From: JAJDXW01 sp965214795
GTDB taxonomy: Bacteria > Pseudomonadota > Gammaproteobacteria > HK1
DNA: 64,000 nucleotides
NCBI GenBank assembly: GCA_965214795.1
Contig: OZ243976.1
Span: 4,836,001-4,900,000 of the forward strand
Reading direction: 5' to 3'
Shown here: positions 8,531 through 17,186 of the stretch, piece by piece
Position numbering within the stretch: the stretch's first letter is position 1
Layout: every line of letters starts with the position of its first letter
The notes under the pieces: model-generated
The model's input: only the letters and a program-made list of their open reading frames with translations
What the model was told of the DNA's origin: nothing
Database searches by the model: none
Program-made: the position numbers and the translations under genes

Positions 8531-8838
8531 GCCCGGAAATCTCACCCACTTTCGTCGCGAGGGCGCCAGGACGGCGCTGCGGCGGGCCGCACGGGCCGAA
8601 AGAGCGCGAACGCGCGGCTGAAGGCGGGCCCGAGCAAGACGAAGCGCCAGTGCGCCTCGTCCCGGCGAGCGGGCAATCCGGGGACGGACTGCCCGGCCGG
8701 CAGGCGAAGCAGGGGCTGCGGAGGGCATCCGGCAGCCGGCACCGGCGGGTGCGCGCTGCCGAAGCGAATCGAGGGAGCCCGGCCCGTCACAGCGCATGGA
8801 TCGGCGCCCGCAGCGGGGAGCTGGCGAGATTTCCGGGC
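8531..8838 (+). repeat. Family B dispersed repeat, copy 2
   Basis: About 308 bp filling the convergent gap between argF and purA. The ends are inverted repeats GCCCGGAAATCTCACC and, on the other strand, GCCCGGAAATCTCGCC. It carries ACTTTCGTCGCGAGGGCGCC at 8548-8567, which recurs exactly inside the mltB gene. No target duplication is evident. Its place between two convergent stops suggests it could also act in transcription termination; that is inference. Confidence 0.8.
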
Positions 8839-8867
8839 CGACAACGGAGCGGCTCCCCCTCGGGCGC

Positions 8868-10157
8868 TCAGAACGGCAGGCGCCGCACGATCGTCTCCTC
8901 CCGGTCCGGGCCGGTCGAGATGAGGTCGATCGGGGTGTCGAGCAGGGCCTCGAGGCGGTCGACGTAGGCGCGCGCGCGCCCCGGAAGGGCGTCCTCGGAG
9001 CGAAGCCCCACGGTGGACTCGCTCCAGCCCGGGCAGTCCTCGTATACCGGCTCGCAGTCCGCCAGGCCCTCCGCTCCTACCGGCGGAGTGGACCGGAACT
9101 CGCCGCCACATCGGTACCCGACGCAGATGCGCACGGTGTCGAGGCCGTCGAGGACGTCGAGCTTGGTGAGACACAGTCCGTCCACGCCACTCAACTGAAG
9201 CGACTTCCGGAGCGCCACCGTATCCATCCAGCCGCAGCGCCGCGGCCTCCCGGTGGTGGCGCCGACCTCCGCCCCCCGATCTCCGAGACGCCGGCCGAGC
9301 TCGTTGCGAAGCTCGGTCGGGAAGGGACCCGAGCCGACCCGGGTCGCGTAGGCCTTGGTGATGCCGAGCACGTGGTCGATCCGGTTCGGGCCCGTCCCGC
9401 TTCCGGTGGCGGCGACCCCCGCGGTCGTGTTGGAGGAAGTGACGTAGGGGTAGGTCCCATGGTCGACGTCGAGGAGGCTCCCCTGGGCACCTTCGAAGAG
9501 GACGTTCGCCCCCTCCCGCCCGAACCGGTGAATTCGCTCGCCGACGTCGCCGACGAGGGGCCGGATCACGTCCACCGTGCCGAGGGCTTGGTCGCAGACC
9601 ACATCGGCGGAGACGGGCTCGGCCCGGTAGTAGCCCTTCAGGACGAAATTGTGGAAGTCGAGCACCTCTTCGACCTTGGTGCGAAACCGGTCGGGGTGGA
9701 AGAGGTCCCCGACCCGGAGCGCCCGCCGCGCCACCTTGTCTTCATAGGCGGGCCCGATGCCGCGGCGGGTGGTGCCGATCGCGCCGCCCGCCCGGTGGTT
9801 CTCCCGCGCCTCGTCGAGCCGCACGTGGTACGCCAGGATGAGCGGGCACGCTTCGCTCAGGATCAGCCGGTCGGTCACCGCGACCCCGCGCGCCTCGACA
9901 CGCTCGATCTCGCCCACCAGGGCGGCCGGCGAGAGCACGACCCCGTTCCCGATGAGACAGACGACCCCGGGGCGCAGGATGCCCGAGGGAATGACGTGGA
10001 GCACCGTCTTCTCGCCGCCGACCACCAGGGTGTGCCCGGCGTTGTGTCCCCCCTGGAAGCGGACCACCGCCTGCGCCCGTTCCGTCAGCAGATCGACGAT
10101 CTTCCCCTTGCCCTCATCCCCCCACTGGGTCCCGACGACGACGACCGTTCTACCCAT
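8868..10157 (-). CDS. purA: Adenylosuccinate synthetase
   Basis: 429 residues. Makes adenylosuccinate from IMP, aspartate and GTP, the first step from IMP to AMP. The N-terminal GTQWGDEGKGKIVD loop, GGHNAGHT, and the later TTTGRPRRCGW and GTGPNRIDHV segments are diagnostic. The ATG at 10157 places VVVVGTQWGDEGKGK at residue 5 and overlaps the end of hisZ by 8 bp, so the two genes are translationally coupled. Last gene of the hfq-hflXKC-hisZ-purA run. Confidence 0.97.
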   Translation of the reverse strand: MGRTVVVVGTQWGDEGKGKIVDLLTERAQAVVRFQGGHNAGHTLVVGGEKTVLHVIPSGILRPGVVCLIGNGVVLSPAALVGEIERVEARGVAVTDRLILSEACPLILAYHVRLDEARENHRAGGAIGTTRRGIGPAYEDKVARRALRVGDLFHPDRFRTKVEEVLDFHNFVLKGYYRAEPVSADVVCDQALGTVDVIRPLVGDVGERIHRFGREGANVLFEGAQGSLLDVDHGTYPYVTSSNTTAGVAATGSGTGPNRIDHVLGITKAYATRVGSGPFPTELRNELGRRLGDRGAEVGATTGRPRRCGWMDTVALRKSLQLSGVDGLCLTKLDVLDGLDTVRICVGYRCGGEFRSTPPVGAEGLADCEPVYEDCPGWSESTVGLRSEDALPGRARAYVDRLEALLDTPIDLISTGPDREETIVRRLPF

Positions 10158-11370
10158 TCTCGTCGCCCTCTCCCGAAACCGGAACCGCGACCCAGCGGTC
10201 TCCGTCGCGAACGAGCTCCCGGTCGCACTCGAGGTCGCGCGCACCGCCCGACTGGCCGGGGAGGCGATGCACCACCCGCTCGCCCGCCTCGCGAAGCGCG
10301 CGCACCGCGTGGTCGACCCCCGCCGCCTCGCCGGGCTCGCCGGGCCAGGGAGCGAGCACCCCGCCGCCGCGCCCCGCCCGGCGACCCCCGACCTGGTACA
10401 GGGTTCGCAGGTCCGCGCTGAAACCGGTCGCCGGACGACCCCCTCCGGCCACCGTGTTCATGCCGTCGTAGCGCCCGCCGCGGGCGATCTCGCGCCCGTG
10501 GCCAGGGACGAACGCGGCGAAGCCGACCCCCCCGTGATAGCGGTAGCCACGAAGCTCCGCGAGGTCGAAGTGCACCGTCTCACCGCGACGCCGGAACCCC
10601 TGCGAGATGGCCCGCAGGTCCCCGAGGGCCGCCTCCACCCCGGCCGGGACCGGCGGATCCCCCGCGAACCGACCGGCCGCCTCGTCGAGAGTCTCCGGGC
10701 CCCCGTTCAACCCCGCAAGATGTCCGAGCCGCTCGCGCCAGGGCGAAGGCACCTCCCGGAGCAGATCGTCGATCTCGGCCTCGGCCTTGCGCTGCAGGGC
10801 CGCGAACAGCGACGCCTGCGCCGCGTCGTCGAGGGACGCCCCGGCGGCAAGCCCCCGGAACACTCCGAGGTGCCCGACATCGACGTGCGGCCGCTCGACC
10901 CCCGCGGTGCGGAGCATCTCGAGCATCAGATCGATCGCCTCGATATCGCTCTCCACGCCGGCGTGGCCGTAGATCTCCGCTCCCACCTGGATGGGACAGC
11001 GCGAACCGGACACCCGGTTCGCCCGCGCGTGCAGCACGGTCCCCGCGTAGCAGAGCCGGACCGGTATCCCTCCGCGCGCGAGCCGATGGGCGTCGATCCG
11101 GGCCACCTGCGGGGTCATGTCCGCCCGCACCCCCAGCATCCGCCCCGAGCCCTGGTCGGTCACCTTGAACGTGCGGAGATCGAGATCCGGGCCGGTCCCG
11201 TGGAGGAGGGAGTCGAGGTATTCGAGAAAGGGGGGCATGACGAACTCGTAGCCCCAGGTGGCGAAGAGATCGATGACCGCCCGGCGCAGCTCCTCAAGCC
11301 TGCGCGCGTCGGGCGGCAGCACCTCCTCGACGCCGGCCGGCAACAGCCACGGAGCAACGGCAGCCCGCAT
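10150..11370 (-). CDS. hisZ: ATP phosphoribosyltransferase regulatory subunit
   Basis: 406 residues, resembling the catalytic core of histidyl-tRNA synthetase without its anticodon domain. Motif 2 region FKVTDQGSGRMLGVRADMTPQVARI and the motif 3-like ARGGRYDGM are visible. With short-form HisG it forms the hetero-octameric first enzyme of histidine synthesis; HisG is not in this window. The location between DUF2065/hflC and purA is the normal proteobacterial one. Confidence 0.93.
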   Translation of the reverse strand: MRAAVAPWLLPAGVEEVLPPDARRLEELRRAVIDLFATWGYEFVMPPFLEYLDSLLHGTGPDLDLRTFKVTDQGSGRMLGVRADMTPQVARIDAHRLARGGIPVRLCYAGTVLHARANRVSGSRCPIQVGAEIYGHAGVESDIEAIDLMLEMLRTAGVERPHVDVGHLGVFRGLAAGASLDDAAQASLFAALQRKAEAEIDDLLREVPSPWRERLGHLAGLNGGPETLDEAAGRFAGDPPVPAGVEAALGDLRAISQGFRRRGETVHFDLAELRGYRYHGGVGFAAFVPGHGREIARGGRYDGMNTVAGGGRPATGFSADLRTLYQVGGRRAGRGGGVLAPWPGEPGEAAGVDHAVRALREAGERVVHRLPGQSGGARDLECDRELVRDGDRWVAVPVSGEGDENG

Positions 11371-11373
11371 CGA

Positions 11374-11559
11374 TCAGCGGCCGAGATAGAGAAGGACGAC
11401 CCCGGCCACCATGCTGGCGAGGCCGCCGACCCGCAACGAGGTATCGCCGAGCTCGTTCATGCGGGCGAGCAGGCGGCGGACCAAGGCAGGGCTGAGAAAG
11501 GGCATGATGCCTTCGAGGACGAGCACGAGCGCGACCGCCTCGAGCAGACCGCTCCACAT
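11374..11559 (-). CDS. DUF2065 small membrane protein (YjeT-like)
   Basis: 61 residues with two hydrophobic helices (about 5-25 and 40-59) separated by a basic loop VRRLLARMNELGDTSLR. The glutamate in LVLEGIMPFLSP and the closing GLASMVAGVVLLYL match DUF2065/YjeT. The function is unknown; it sits in the inner membrane. It is 3 bp upstream of hisZ on the same strand and downstream of hflC, its usual neighbours. Confidence 0.85.
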   Translation of the reverse strand: MWSGLLEAVALVLVLEGIMPFLSPALVRRLLARMNELGDTSLRVGGLASMVAGVVLLYLGR

Positions 11560-11664
11560 CGCGGCGGACGCGGCTACCTGGCCTCACCGGCATCCTGCCG
11601 CGGGCCTCCTTTCGCCGGCGGCCGGTTGCGCTCCCTCGCGACGGAAATCGGGGGGACGGCCACG

Positions 11665-12534
11665 CTAGCGCTCGCCGCCCCGCGGGTCCTTGAAGAAGTC
11701 GAAGAACTCCGTTCCGGGCTGCAGCAGCAGCACGTCGGACTTGCTGCGGAACGACTCCGCGTAAGCGTTGAGGCTGCGGTAGAAGCGGTAGAAGTCCGGA
11801 TCGCGGGTGTACGCCCGGGCGTAGATCTCCGTTGCCGTACCGTCCCCCTCGCCGCGCACCCGCTGCGACTCGCGCGTCGCCTCGGCGATGATCACCTCGC
11901 GCTCCCGCTCGGCCCGCGCGCGGATCTTCTTCGCTTCCTCCTCGCCCCGCGACCGTCGGTCCTTCGCAACCTCCTTGCGTTCCGCGGCCATGCGCTGGTA
12001 GACGGAGTTGCTGACCGCGTCCTCGAGATCGATGCGCTTGATCCGCACGTCGACGACGTCCATTCCGAGGCCCTTGGCCTTCTCGTTGAGCGACACGGTG
12101 AGGTTGCGCATGATCTCCGCCCGATCCTCGGCTACCACCTCGGGAATGGTACGGCGCCCGAAGGCGTCCTTGAGATCGGTCTGATTGAGCGCATGGAGGC
12201 GCGAGGCGCCGCGGCGCGCGTTGCCGCCGGTCGCCGTGAAGTACCTTCTCACGTCCGCGATCCGCCACTTGACGTAGGAATCGACCTTGACGTTCTTCTT
12301 TTCCTTGGTGAGATAGAGCTCCGGGGCGGCATCCAGGGTCTGGATGCGCGCGTCGAACTTCTGGACCTCCTGGAAGAACGGCATCTTGAAGTGGAGCCCG
12401 GGCTGGTAGTCGTCGCGCACGATCCTTCCGAGCTGGAAAAGGATTGCGCGCTCACGCTCGGTGACCACGAATACCGAGAAGCTCGCGACGATGGCCGCGA
12501 CGACCAGGACGACGATTCCGATGCGAACGTTCAT
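11665..12534 (-). CDS. hflC: HflC, SPFH/prohibitin-type modulator of FtsH
   Basis: 289 residues. One N-terminal membrane anchor (about 5-25), then an SPFH domain beginning FVVTERERAILFQLGRI with PGLHFKMPF, then a long Arg/Glu-rich helical region. With HflK it forms the large periplasmic cage around the membrane protease FtsH. The ATG at 12534 lies 5 bp after hflK and gives the normal length; the much longer open frame upstream is antisense-like shadow of hflK. Confidence 0.96.
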   Translation of the reverse strand: MNVRIGIVVLVVAAIVASFSVFVVTERERAILFQLGRIVRDDYQPGLHFKMPFFQEVQKFDARIQTLDAAPELYLTKEKKNVKVDSYVKWRIADVRRYFTATGGNARRGASRLHALNQTDLKDAFGRRTIPEVVAEDRAEIMRNLTVSLNEKAKGLGMDVVDVRIKRIDLEDAVSNSVYQRMAAERKEVAKDRRSRGEEEAKKIRARAEREREVIIAEATRESQRVRGEGDGTATEIYARAYTRDPDFYRFYRSLNAYAESFRSKSDVLLLQPGTEFFDFFKDPRGGER

Positions 12535-12539
12535 CACCG

Positions 12540-13745
12540 CTACCTCCCTCGGATCCGATCGGACACACCGGACGCGCCCCGGCGGGGGTCGGCTCCGGAG
12601 CCGTCGGACGACGAAACGGAATCTGCCGAGCTCTCTTCCCGGGCGCTCCCGGTGAGCAGCTTGTCGAGGGGCACGTACAGCAGGTTGTTGCCCCCCTCGA
12701 CGTCGATGAGAACCTTCGTCGAGTTCCCGAGGACGCCCTGCATGGCGTCGAGATAGAGCCGCTGGCGGGTCACGTCCGGTGCCTTGCTGTACTCGGTCAG
12801 CACGCTGGTGAACCTCGACGCGTCGCCCTTCGCCTCGTTGATCACCCGCTGCTTGTATCCCTCGGCCCGCTCGAGCATGGCATTCGCATCGCCTCGCGCC
12901 CGGGGCAGGATCTCGGCCGCGTAGGCCCGCGCCTCGTTCTTGTAGCGCTCCTCGTCCTCGCGCGCCTTCACCGCATCGGAGAACGCGTCGCGCACCTGAT
13001 TGGGCGGTTGCGCCTTCTGCATGTTGACGCTCGCGACGAGCAGGCCGGTCTCGTAGCGGTCGAGGATGTCCTGGGTCCGCTCGCGAACCTGCTCTGCGAC
13101 GACCGCCCGGCCGTCGGTCAACACGAAGTCCATGATATTCCGGCCCACCACCTCGCGGATGGCGCTCTCGGTCGCCTGGCGCAGGGTGAGGTCCGGGTCG
13201 CGGACGCGGAACAGGTAGTTCCGGGCATCCTTGATGCGGTAGAGGACCGCGAACTGGACGTCGACGATGTTCTCGTCGCGCGTCAGCATGAGCGATTCCG
13301 GGGGCACGGACTGGTCGCCCGCCTCGCTCCGATAGCCGATCTCGGCCCGCCGGATCTGCTCTACGTTGACCTTCTCCACCGAGTCGACGAGGTACGGCAC
13401 CCAGTGCGGGCCGGAGCCGGTGGTCTCGAGGTAGCCGCCGAAACGAAGGACCACGCCCTCCTCGGCCGGCTCCACGATGTAGATGCCGGCGAGCCCCCAG
13501 CCGACGAGGACGAGCGCGATGACGATGCCCAGCCCGCGGGTGCCGAAAGAACGCAGCCCCTTGCCGGCCCCGCCGGAACGTCCACCGCCGCCGGCCCCAC
13601 CGCCGGAGCCTCCCCGGAAGAGCCCCCAGAGCCGCCGTTGCAGGTTGCCGAGCAGCTCGTCGAGATCCGGCGGCCCCGGCTGCCCGCCACGATTGCCCCA
13701 CGGGTCGCGGCCGCTGCCATTACCGTCCGGTTGATTCCACGCCAT
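12540..13745 (-). CDS. hflK: HflK, SPFH-type partner of HflC
   Basis: 401 residues. A Gly/Pro-rich cytoplasmic N-terminus (MAWNQPDGNGSGRDPWGNRG then GGSGGGAGGGGRSGG), a membrane anchor at about 78-98, the SPFH domain (VVLRFGGYLETTGSGPHWVPY) and a helical tail ending in a low-complexity Ser/Asp stretch. The MAWN start is the family norm. It is unusually far from hflX (about 790 bp), because repeats C and D lie in between; so hflKC may need their own promoter here. Confidence 0.95.
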   Translation of the reverse strand: MAWNQPDGNGSGRDPWGNRGGQPGPPDLDELLGNLQRRLWGLFRGGSGGGAGGGGRSGGAGKGLRSFGTRGLGIVIALVLVGWGLAGIYIVEPAEEGVVLRFGGYLETTGSGPHWVPYLVDSVEKVNVEQIRRAEIGYRSEAGDQSVPPESLMLTRDENIVDVQFAVLYRIKDARNYLFRVRDPDLTLRQATESAIREVVGRNIMDFVLTDGRAVVAEQVRERTQDILDRYETGLLVASVNMQKAQPPNQVRDAFSDAVKAREDEERYKNEARAYAAEILPRARGDANAMLERAEGYKQRVINEAKGDASRFTSVLTEYSKAPDVTRQRLYLDAMQGVLGNSTKVLIDVEGGNNLLYVPLDKLLTGSAREESSADSVSSSDGSGADPRRGASGVSDRIRGR

Positions 13746-13913
13746 CGAGTCCTGTCCCTCCCAACCCGTCCGCCGAGGCAGCCCCTCGCGCGGGGAACGG
13801 CCGTAAAGCGTCAATTCTGCCTGTGCACGCCCCGGAAAGCCACCGAAATCCAGGCGGGGCACGGGGCTGCTTCGTTCATTCAAAGGCGCACAACGAATTC
13901 AAAGAGTCGCGTC

Positions 13914-14021
13914 CACTGACGAGCGGGTGGCCCGAAGTCGGCGGCGAACGAAGAATCAGGTTCCGAATCAAGACGATACGCTCACCTGTGGCCATCAAGG
14001 AAGGCCGGGAACGAATTTGCC
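13914..14021 (+). repeat. Family C dispersed repeat, copy 1
   Basis: About 108 bp in the hflX-hflK gap, matching 36393-36500 in the same orientation. The best-kept core is the run TCAAGACGATACGCTCACC followed by GTGGCCATCAAGGAAGGCC. No coding potential or terminal inverted repeat was recognised. Confidence 0.75.
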
Positions 14022-14170
14022 TCGGGGCGGGGCGGGGCCCTTTCACGCGGCAGCGGCATGCAGGTCGGGCCGGGCGGAGGGCTGGGCGGAGGCCCGAACC
14101 GACAACGCACGGGGCGTCCCGGTCGGACTGCGCTCCGCCAATCCGGCCTGCCCGGGGCGGTAACCCCGGG

Positions 14171-14337
14171 ACCATTTCTTTGTCGTGACCGAGTGCCGGC
14201 CGCGGGTGCGGATCGGCCTGCCGTGCGGTCGAGGGCGACTCCATGGAACCCGCACCGACACGCGGACGACGAAATGCGCTCCCCGACGGCCTGCCGAACC
14301 GGCCCGGTTCGCCCGTCGCCGGACAGGAAACGAGCCC
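14171..14337 (-). repeat. Family D dispersed repeat, copy 1
   Basis: About 165 bp, roughly 80% identical by eye to 33424-33589 in opposite orientation. Shared blocks include GAGCGCATTTCGTCGTC and CCGCACCCGCGGCCGGCAC (given on the minus strand). It lies in the same 790-bp hflX-hflK gap as the family C copy. The rest of that gap (13746-13913, 14022-14170, 14338-14536) has no recognisable gene. Confidence 0.75.
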
Positions 14338-14536
14338 TGGCGGCAACCCCGGGACGGCAACCATGACGCGCAGGGCGGGTCACGCCTCCGCCCCACCCGA
14401 CCTGCACGAGGAAGTCGAAACCGGGACACTACCGGGCCCCACCCCGCCGGCGCGCCGGCCCCCTGGCCGGCCGGGCCGCGCCGGCGGTCCGGCGGCGGCC
14501 ACCCGCCGCCTCGGCCGGATCGGACTCCTCGTTCGA

Positions 14537-15871
14537 TCATGGCGGGCCCGCTTCCGCGTGCAGGCGGAGGAGGTCCCGCTCCGCGATGCGCACCTCGACG
14601 ATCGAGCCTCCGTCGTCGCAAGGACGCTCGTCCAGCACCGCCCCGAGCTCGTAGAGCCGCGCACGCATGCGCCCGCTCCCGGGCGGGAGACGCAGCTCGC
14701 GGCTCGGCACGGAGGTCTCGAATCGCTCTCCGAGGGCGGCGGCGAGCACCTCGAGGCCGTCACCGGTCCGCCCCGAGAGCCACACCCGCCGGACCGCCCC
14801 GGTATCGTCCCGTTCCGGGGGCGGCACCGGTCCGGCGCGCCGATCGACCTTGTTCATGACCTCGATTTGGGGAAGACCGTCGGCGTCGATCCCGGCGAGC
14901 ACCTCGTTCACCCGTTCGGCCCGTTCGCCGCCGTCCGGACCGCTCGCATCGATGACGTGCAGCAGCAGATCCGCCTGCCGGGTCTCCTCGAGGGTAGCCC
15001 GGAACGCCGCCACCAGCTCGTGCGGCAGGTCGCCCACGAACCCGACGGTATCCACCAGCACCAGGTGGCCCCCGGCCGGCAGGGTCATCCGGCGCAGGGT
15101 CGGATCGAGGGTCGCGAAGAGTTGGTCGGCGGCGTGCACCCCGGCTCCCGTCAGCCGATTGAAGAGGGTGGACTTGCCCGCGTTCGTATAGCCGACGAGC
15201 GAGACCACCGGCACCCCCGAGCGCCGGCGGGGACGACGGTTGACCTCGCGCCGGCGTTCGACGGCGGCGAGCTGTCGGCCGATTCGTTCGATGCGCTTGC
15301 CGATGAGCCGGCGGTCGGTCTCGAGCTGGGTCTCGCCCGGGCCGCGCAGCCCGATCCCGCCCCGTTGCCGTTCGAGATGCGTCCACCCCCGCACCAGTCG
15401 GGTCGAGAGGTGGCGAAGCTGCGCGAGCTCCACCTGCAACCGGCCCTCGAACGTGCTCGCACGCCGCGCGAAGATGTCGAGAATGAGGCCGATCCGATCG
15501 AGCACCCGGCACTTCAGCAGCGCCTCGAGGTTCCGCTCCTGGGCCGGGGTGAGCCGGTGGTTGAAGATCGCGAGCTCGGCCGCGCCCTGCTCCACCCGCT
15601 CCCGGATCTCGTCCGCCTTTCCGGCTCCCACGAAGTATCGCGGGTCGCGCCGGCGCGGCGCGGCGACGACCAGCTCCACCGGCTCCGCCCCGGTCGCGCG
15701 GGCCAGCTCGACGAACTCCTCCGCGGCGCACTCGGGGTCCTCCCCGCGCGCCCCCGCGTGCACGAGCAGGGCCCGCGTCCCGGAGGAGGGCCGCTCGAAC
15801 AATTCCGCGACCCCGCGCTTCATCCCGCGCCCCGCGCCCCCCGGCGGCCGCGGCGCGAACGCCCCGAACAC
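14537..15871 (-). CDS. hflX: Ribosome-associated GTPase HflX
   Basis: 444 residues. The N-terminal domain has YFVGAGKADEI, FNHRLTPAQERNLE and LDIFARRA; the linker has GIGLRGPGETQLETDRR; the G domain has G1 GYTNAGKST, G3 DTVGF, and G4 NKVD. HflX splits stalled or heat-inactivated ribosomes. The 444-residue version starts at 15871; an internal ATG at 15823 would remove the Pro/Gly-rich first 16 residues and is an equally plausible start. Gene order after hfq is standard. Confidence 0.95.
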   Translation of the reverse strand: MFGAFAPRPPGGAGRGMKRGVAELFERPSSGTRALLVHAGARGEDPECAAEEFVELARATGAEPVELVVAAPRRRDPRYFVGAGKADEIRERVEQGAAELAIFNHRLTPAQERNLEALLKCRVLDRIGLILDIFARRASTFEGRLQVELAQLRHLSTRLVRGWTHLERQRGGIGLRGPGETQLETDRRLIGKRIERIGRQLAAVERRREVNRRPRRRSGVPVVSLVGYTNAGKSTLFNRLTGAGVHAADQLFATLDPTLRRMTLPAGGHLVLVDTVGFVGDLPHELVAAFRATLEETRQADLLLHVIDASGPDGGERAERVNEVLAGIDADGLPQIEVMNKVDRRAGPVPPPERDDTGAVRRVWLSGRTGDGLEVLAAALGERFETSVPSRELRLPPGSGRMRARLYELGAVLDERPCDDGGSIVEVRIAERDLLRLHAEAGPP

Positions 15872-15896
15872 ACGGACCCGGGCACGTTCGCGCGGG

Positions 15897-16136
15897 CTAT
15901 GAGGCCACCTCCTCGGAGCCCTCGGGAAGGCGCGCGTTTCGTGTCGGCACGATGGAGGAGATCGCGTGCTGGTCGATCACCCGGCTGACCGGGTTCCCGA
16001 GCAGCACCGCGAAGCGATCGAAGGACTCGATGGTGCCCGGCGGCTCGATGCCGTCAATGAGGAACATCGAGACGGGAACCTCTTCCCGACGCGATGCGTT
16101 CAGAAACGGTTCCTGGAGGGGACGGCCCTCGTTCAC
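15897..16136 (-). CDS. hfq: RNA chaperone Hfq, divergent
   Basis: 79 residues. Sm1 and Sm2 core is clear: LQEPFLNASRREEVPVS, IESFDRFAVLL and DQHAISSIVP. Aligned without gaps to E. coli Hfq, several RNA-contact positions differ: Lys31 to Glu, Gln41 to Arg, Tyr55 to Asp, Lys56 to Gln and Arg19 to Glu, while Gln8, Phe42 and His57 remain. Lys56 and Gln41 are proximal-face U-tract contacts in E. coli. It lies between miaA (31 bp upstream) and hflX, exactly the conserved location. It is Hfq by position and sequence; its RNA specificity may be altered. Confidence 0.92.
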   Translation of the reverse strand: MNEGRPLQEPFLNASRREEVPVSMFLIDGIEPPGTIESFDRFAVLLGNPVSRVIDQHAISSIVPTRNARLPEGSEEVAS

Positions 16137-16166
16137 CCGGTTTTCCTCCCCTGGTCGGCACTCGAT

Positions 16167-17186
16167 TCATTGTAAGCGATTGGCGGGCTCGCGCGGCTCG
16201 TCCGCGAAATTGCGGAGTATGTGATCGCGCGCCCGCGCCTCCCCGGCGGCGGGGTCGAGCCAGCGGACGCCGGAGAGCGACCGGAGCCACGTGAGCTGCC
16301 GGCGGGCGAGCTGGCGGGTGGCCGCGACCGCCCGCTCCACCATCGCGGCATGGTCCGAGCGGCCCTCGAGGTGGTCCCACACCTGGCGGTATCCGACGGC
16401 CCGCATCGAGGGGAGATCCGGGCCGACCCCGGGGCGCGCGGCGAGCCCCCGCACCTCGTCCACGAAGCCACGCTCGATCATCGCCCGGAAGCGGATGTCG
16501 ATCGCCCGGTGCAGGTCCGCGCGGTCGGCGGGCGCAACCACGAGCCGCACAACCGGACCGGGCGGACCGGGCGGACCGGGCGGACCGGGCGGACCGGGCG
16601 GACCGGGCGGACCGGGCGGACCGGGCGGACCGGGCGGGCCGGAGGCGGAGCGGTGCCATTCGCTCAGGCGGCGTCCCGAGACCTCGAAGACCTCCAGCGC
16701 CCGTTGGATGCGCTGCGCATCGTGGGGATGAATGCGCCGGGCCGCTTCCGGGTCGACGGCGGCGAGCCGCGCGTGCAGCGCCGGCCATCCGGATCGTTCG
16801 CTCTCCTCCTCGAGCCGCCGCCGGACCACCGGCGCCGCCCGCGGCAGCGGCGCGAGGCCTCGTTCGAGGGCGCGGAAGTAGAGCAGGGTGCCGCCGACGA
16901 GAAGCGGGATGCGGCCGCCCGCGCGGATCGTCTCGATCTCGCGCGTCGCGTCGCGCCGGAACTCGCCGGCCGAGTAGGTCTCGGTGATCTCGCGGATGTC
17001 GATGAGCCGGTGCGGGGCCCGCGCGAGCACCTCGGGCGGCGGCTTTCCGGTCCCGATGTCCATGCCTCGATAGACCATCGCGGAGTCCACGCTTACGAGG
17101 TCCGCCGGGAGCCGCGCGGCGAGCCGGACCGCCATCCGCGTCTTGCCGGCCGCGGTCGGCCCCATGAGCAGGACGACCGGGGTCAC
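16167..17186 (-). CDS. miaA: tRNA dimethylallyltransferase with a collagen-like insert
   Basis: 339 residues, about 25 more than usual. Adds the dimethylallyl group to A37 of tRNAs reading UNN codons. P-loop GPTAAGKT is at residues 9-16; DSAMVYRGMDIGTGKP, HRLIDI, and the C-terminal SMRAVGYRQVW and TRQLARRQLTWLR are all kept. Residues 183-214 are a Gly-Pro-Pro repeat run lying in the loop between SGRRLSEWHRSAS and VVRLVVAP, outside the catalytic motifs. The GTG start at 17186 overlaps the mutL stop (GTGA). Followed by hfq, as normal. Confidence 0.95.
   Translation of the reverse strand: MTPVVLLMGPTAAGKTRMAVRLAARLPADLVSVDSAMVYRGMDIGTGKPPPEVLARAPHRLIDIREITETYSAGEFRRDATREIETIRAGGRIPLLVGGTLLYFRALERGLAPLPRAAPVVRRRLEEESERSGWPALHARLAAVDPEAARRIHPHDAQRIQRALEVFEVSGRRLSEWHRSASGPPGPPGPPGPPGPPGPPGPPGPPGPPGPVVRLVVAPADRADLHRAIDIRFRAMIERGFVDEVRGLAARPGVGPDLPSMRAVGYRQVWDHLEGRSDHAAMVERAVAATRQLARRQLTWLRSLSGVRWLDPAAGEARARDHILRNFADEPREPANRLQ
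16558..16638 (-). repeat. 9-bp tandem repeat, 9 units, in miaA
   Basis: Eight exact copies of CCGGGCGGA plus one variant (CCGGGCGGG), read on the other strand as GGT CCG CCC (Gly-Pro-Pro). Since the unit is a multiple of three, changes in copy number keep the miaA frame. Unit identity at DNA level means the expansion is recent. Confidence 0.97.

Noticed and set aside
8531..8838. Family B as an rRNA, tRNA or known riboswitch
   Set aside because: No conserved RNA core recognised; it recurs in unrelated gene gaps in both orientations with inverted-repeat ends.
9757..12756. 999-codon plus-strand open frame across purA, hisZ, hflC and hflK
   Set aside because: Antisense to four certain genes; Arg/Pro/Ala/Ser-rich composition typical of shadow frames at 70% GC.
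16558..16638. Possible CRISPR or structural DNA array
   Set aside because: 9-bp units without spacers, in frame within miaA.
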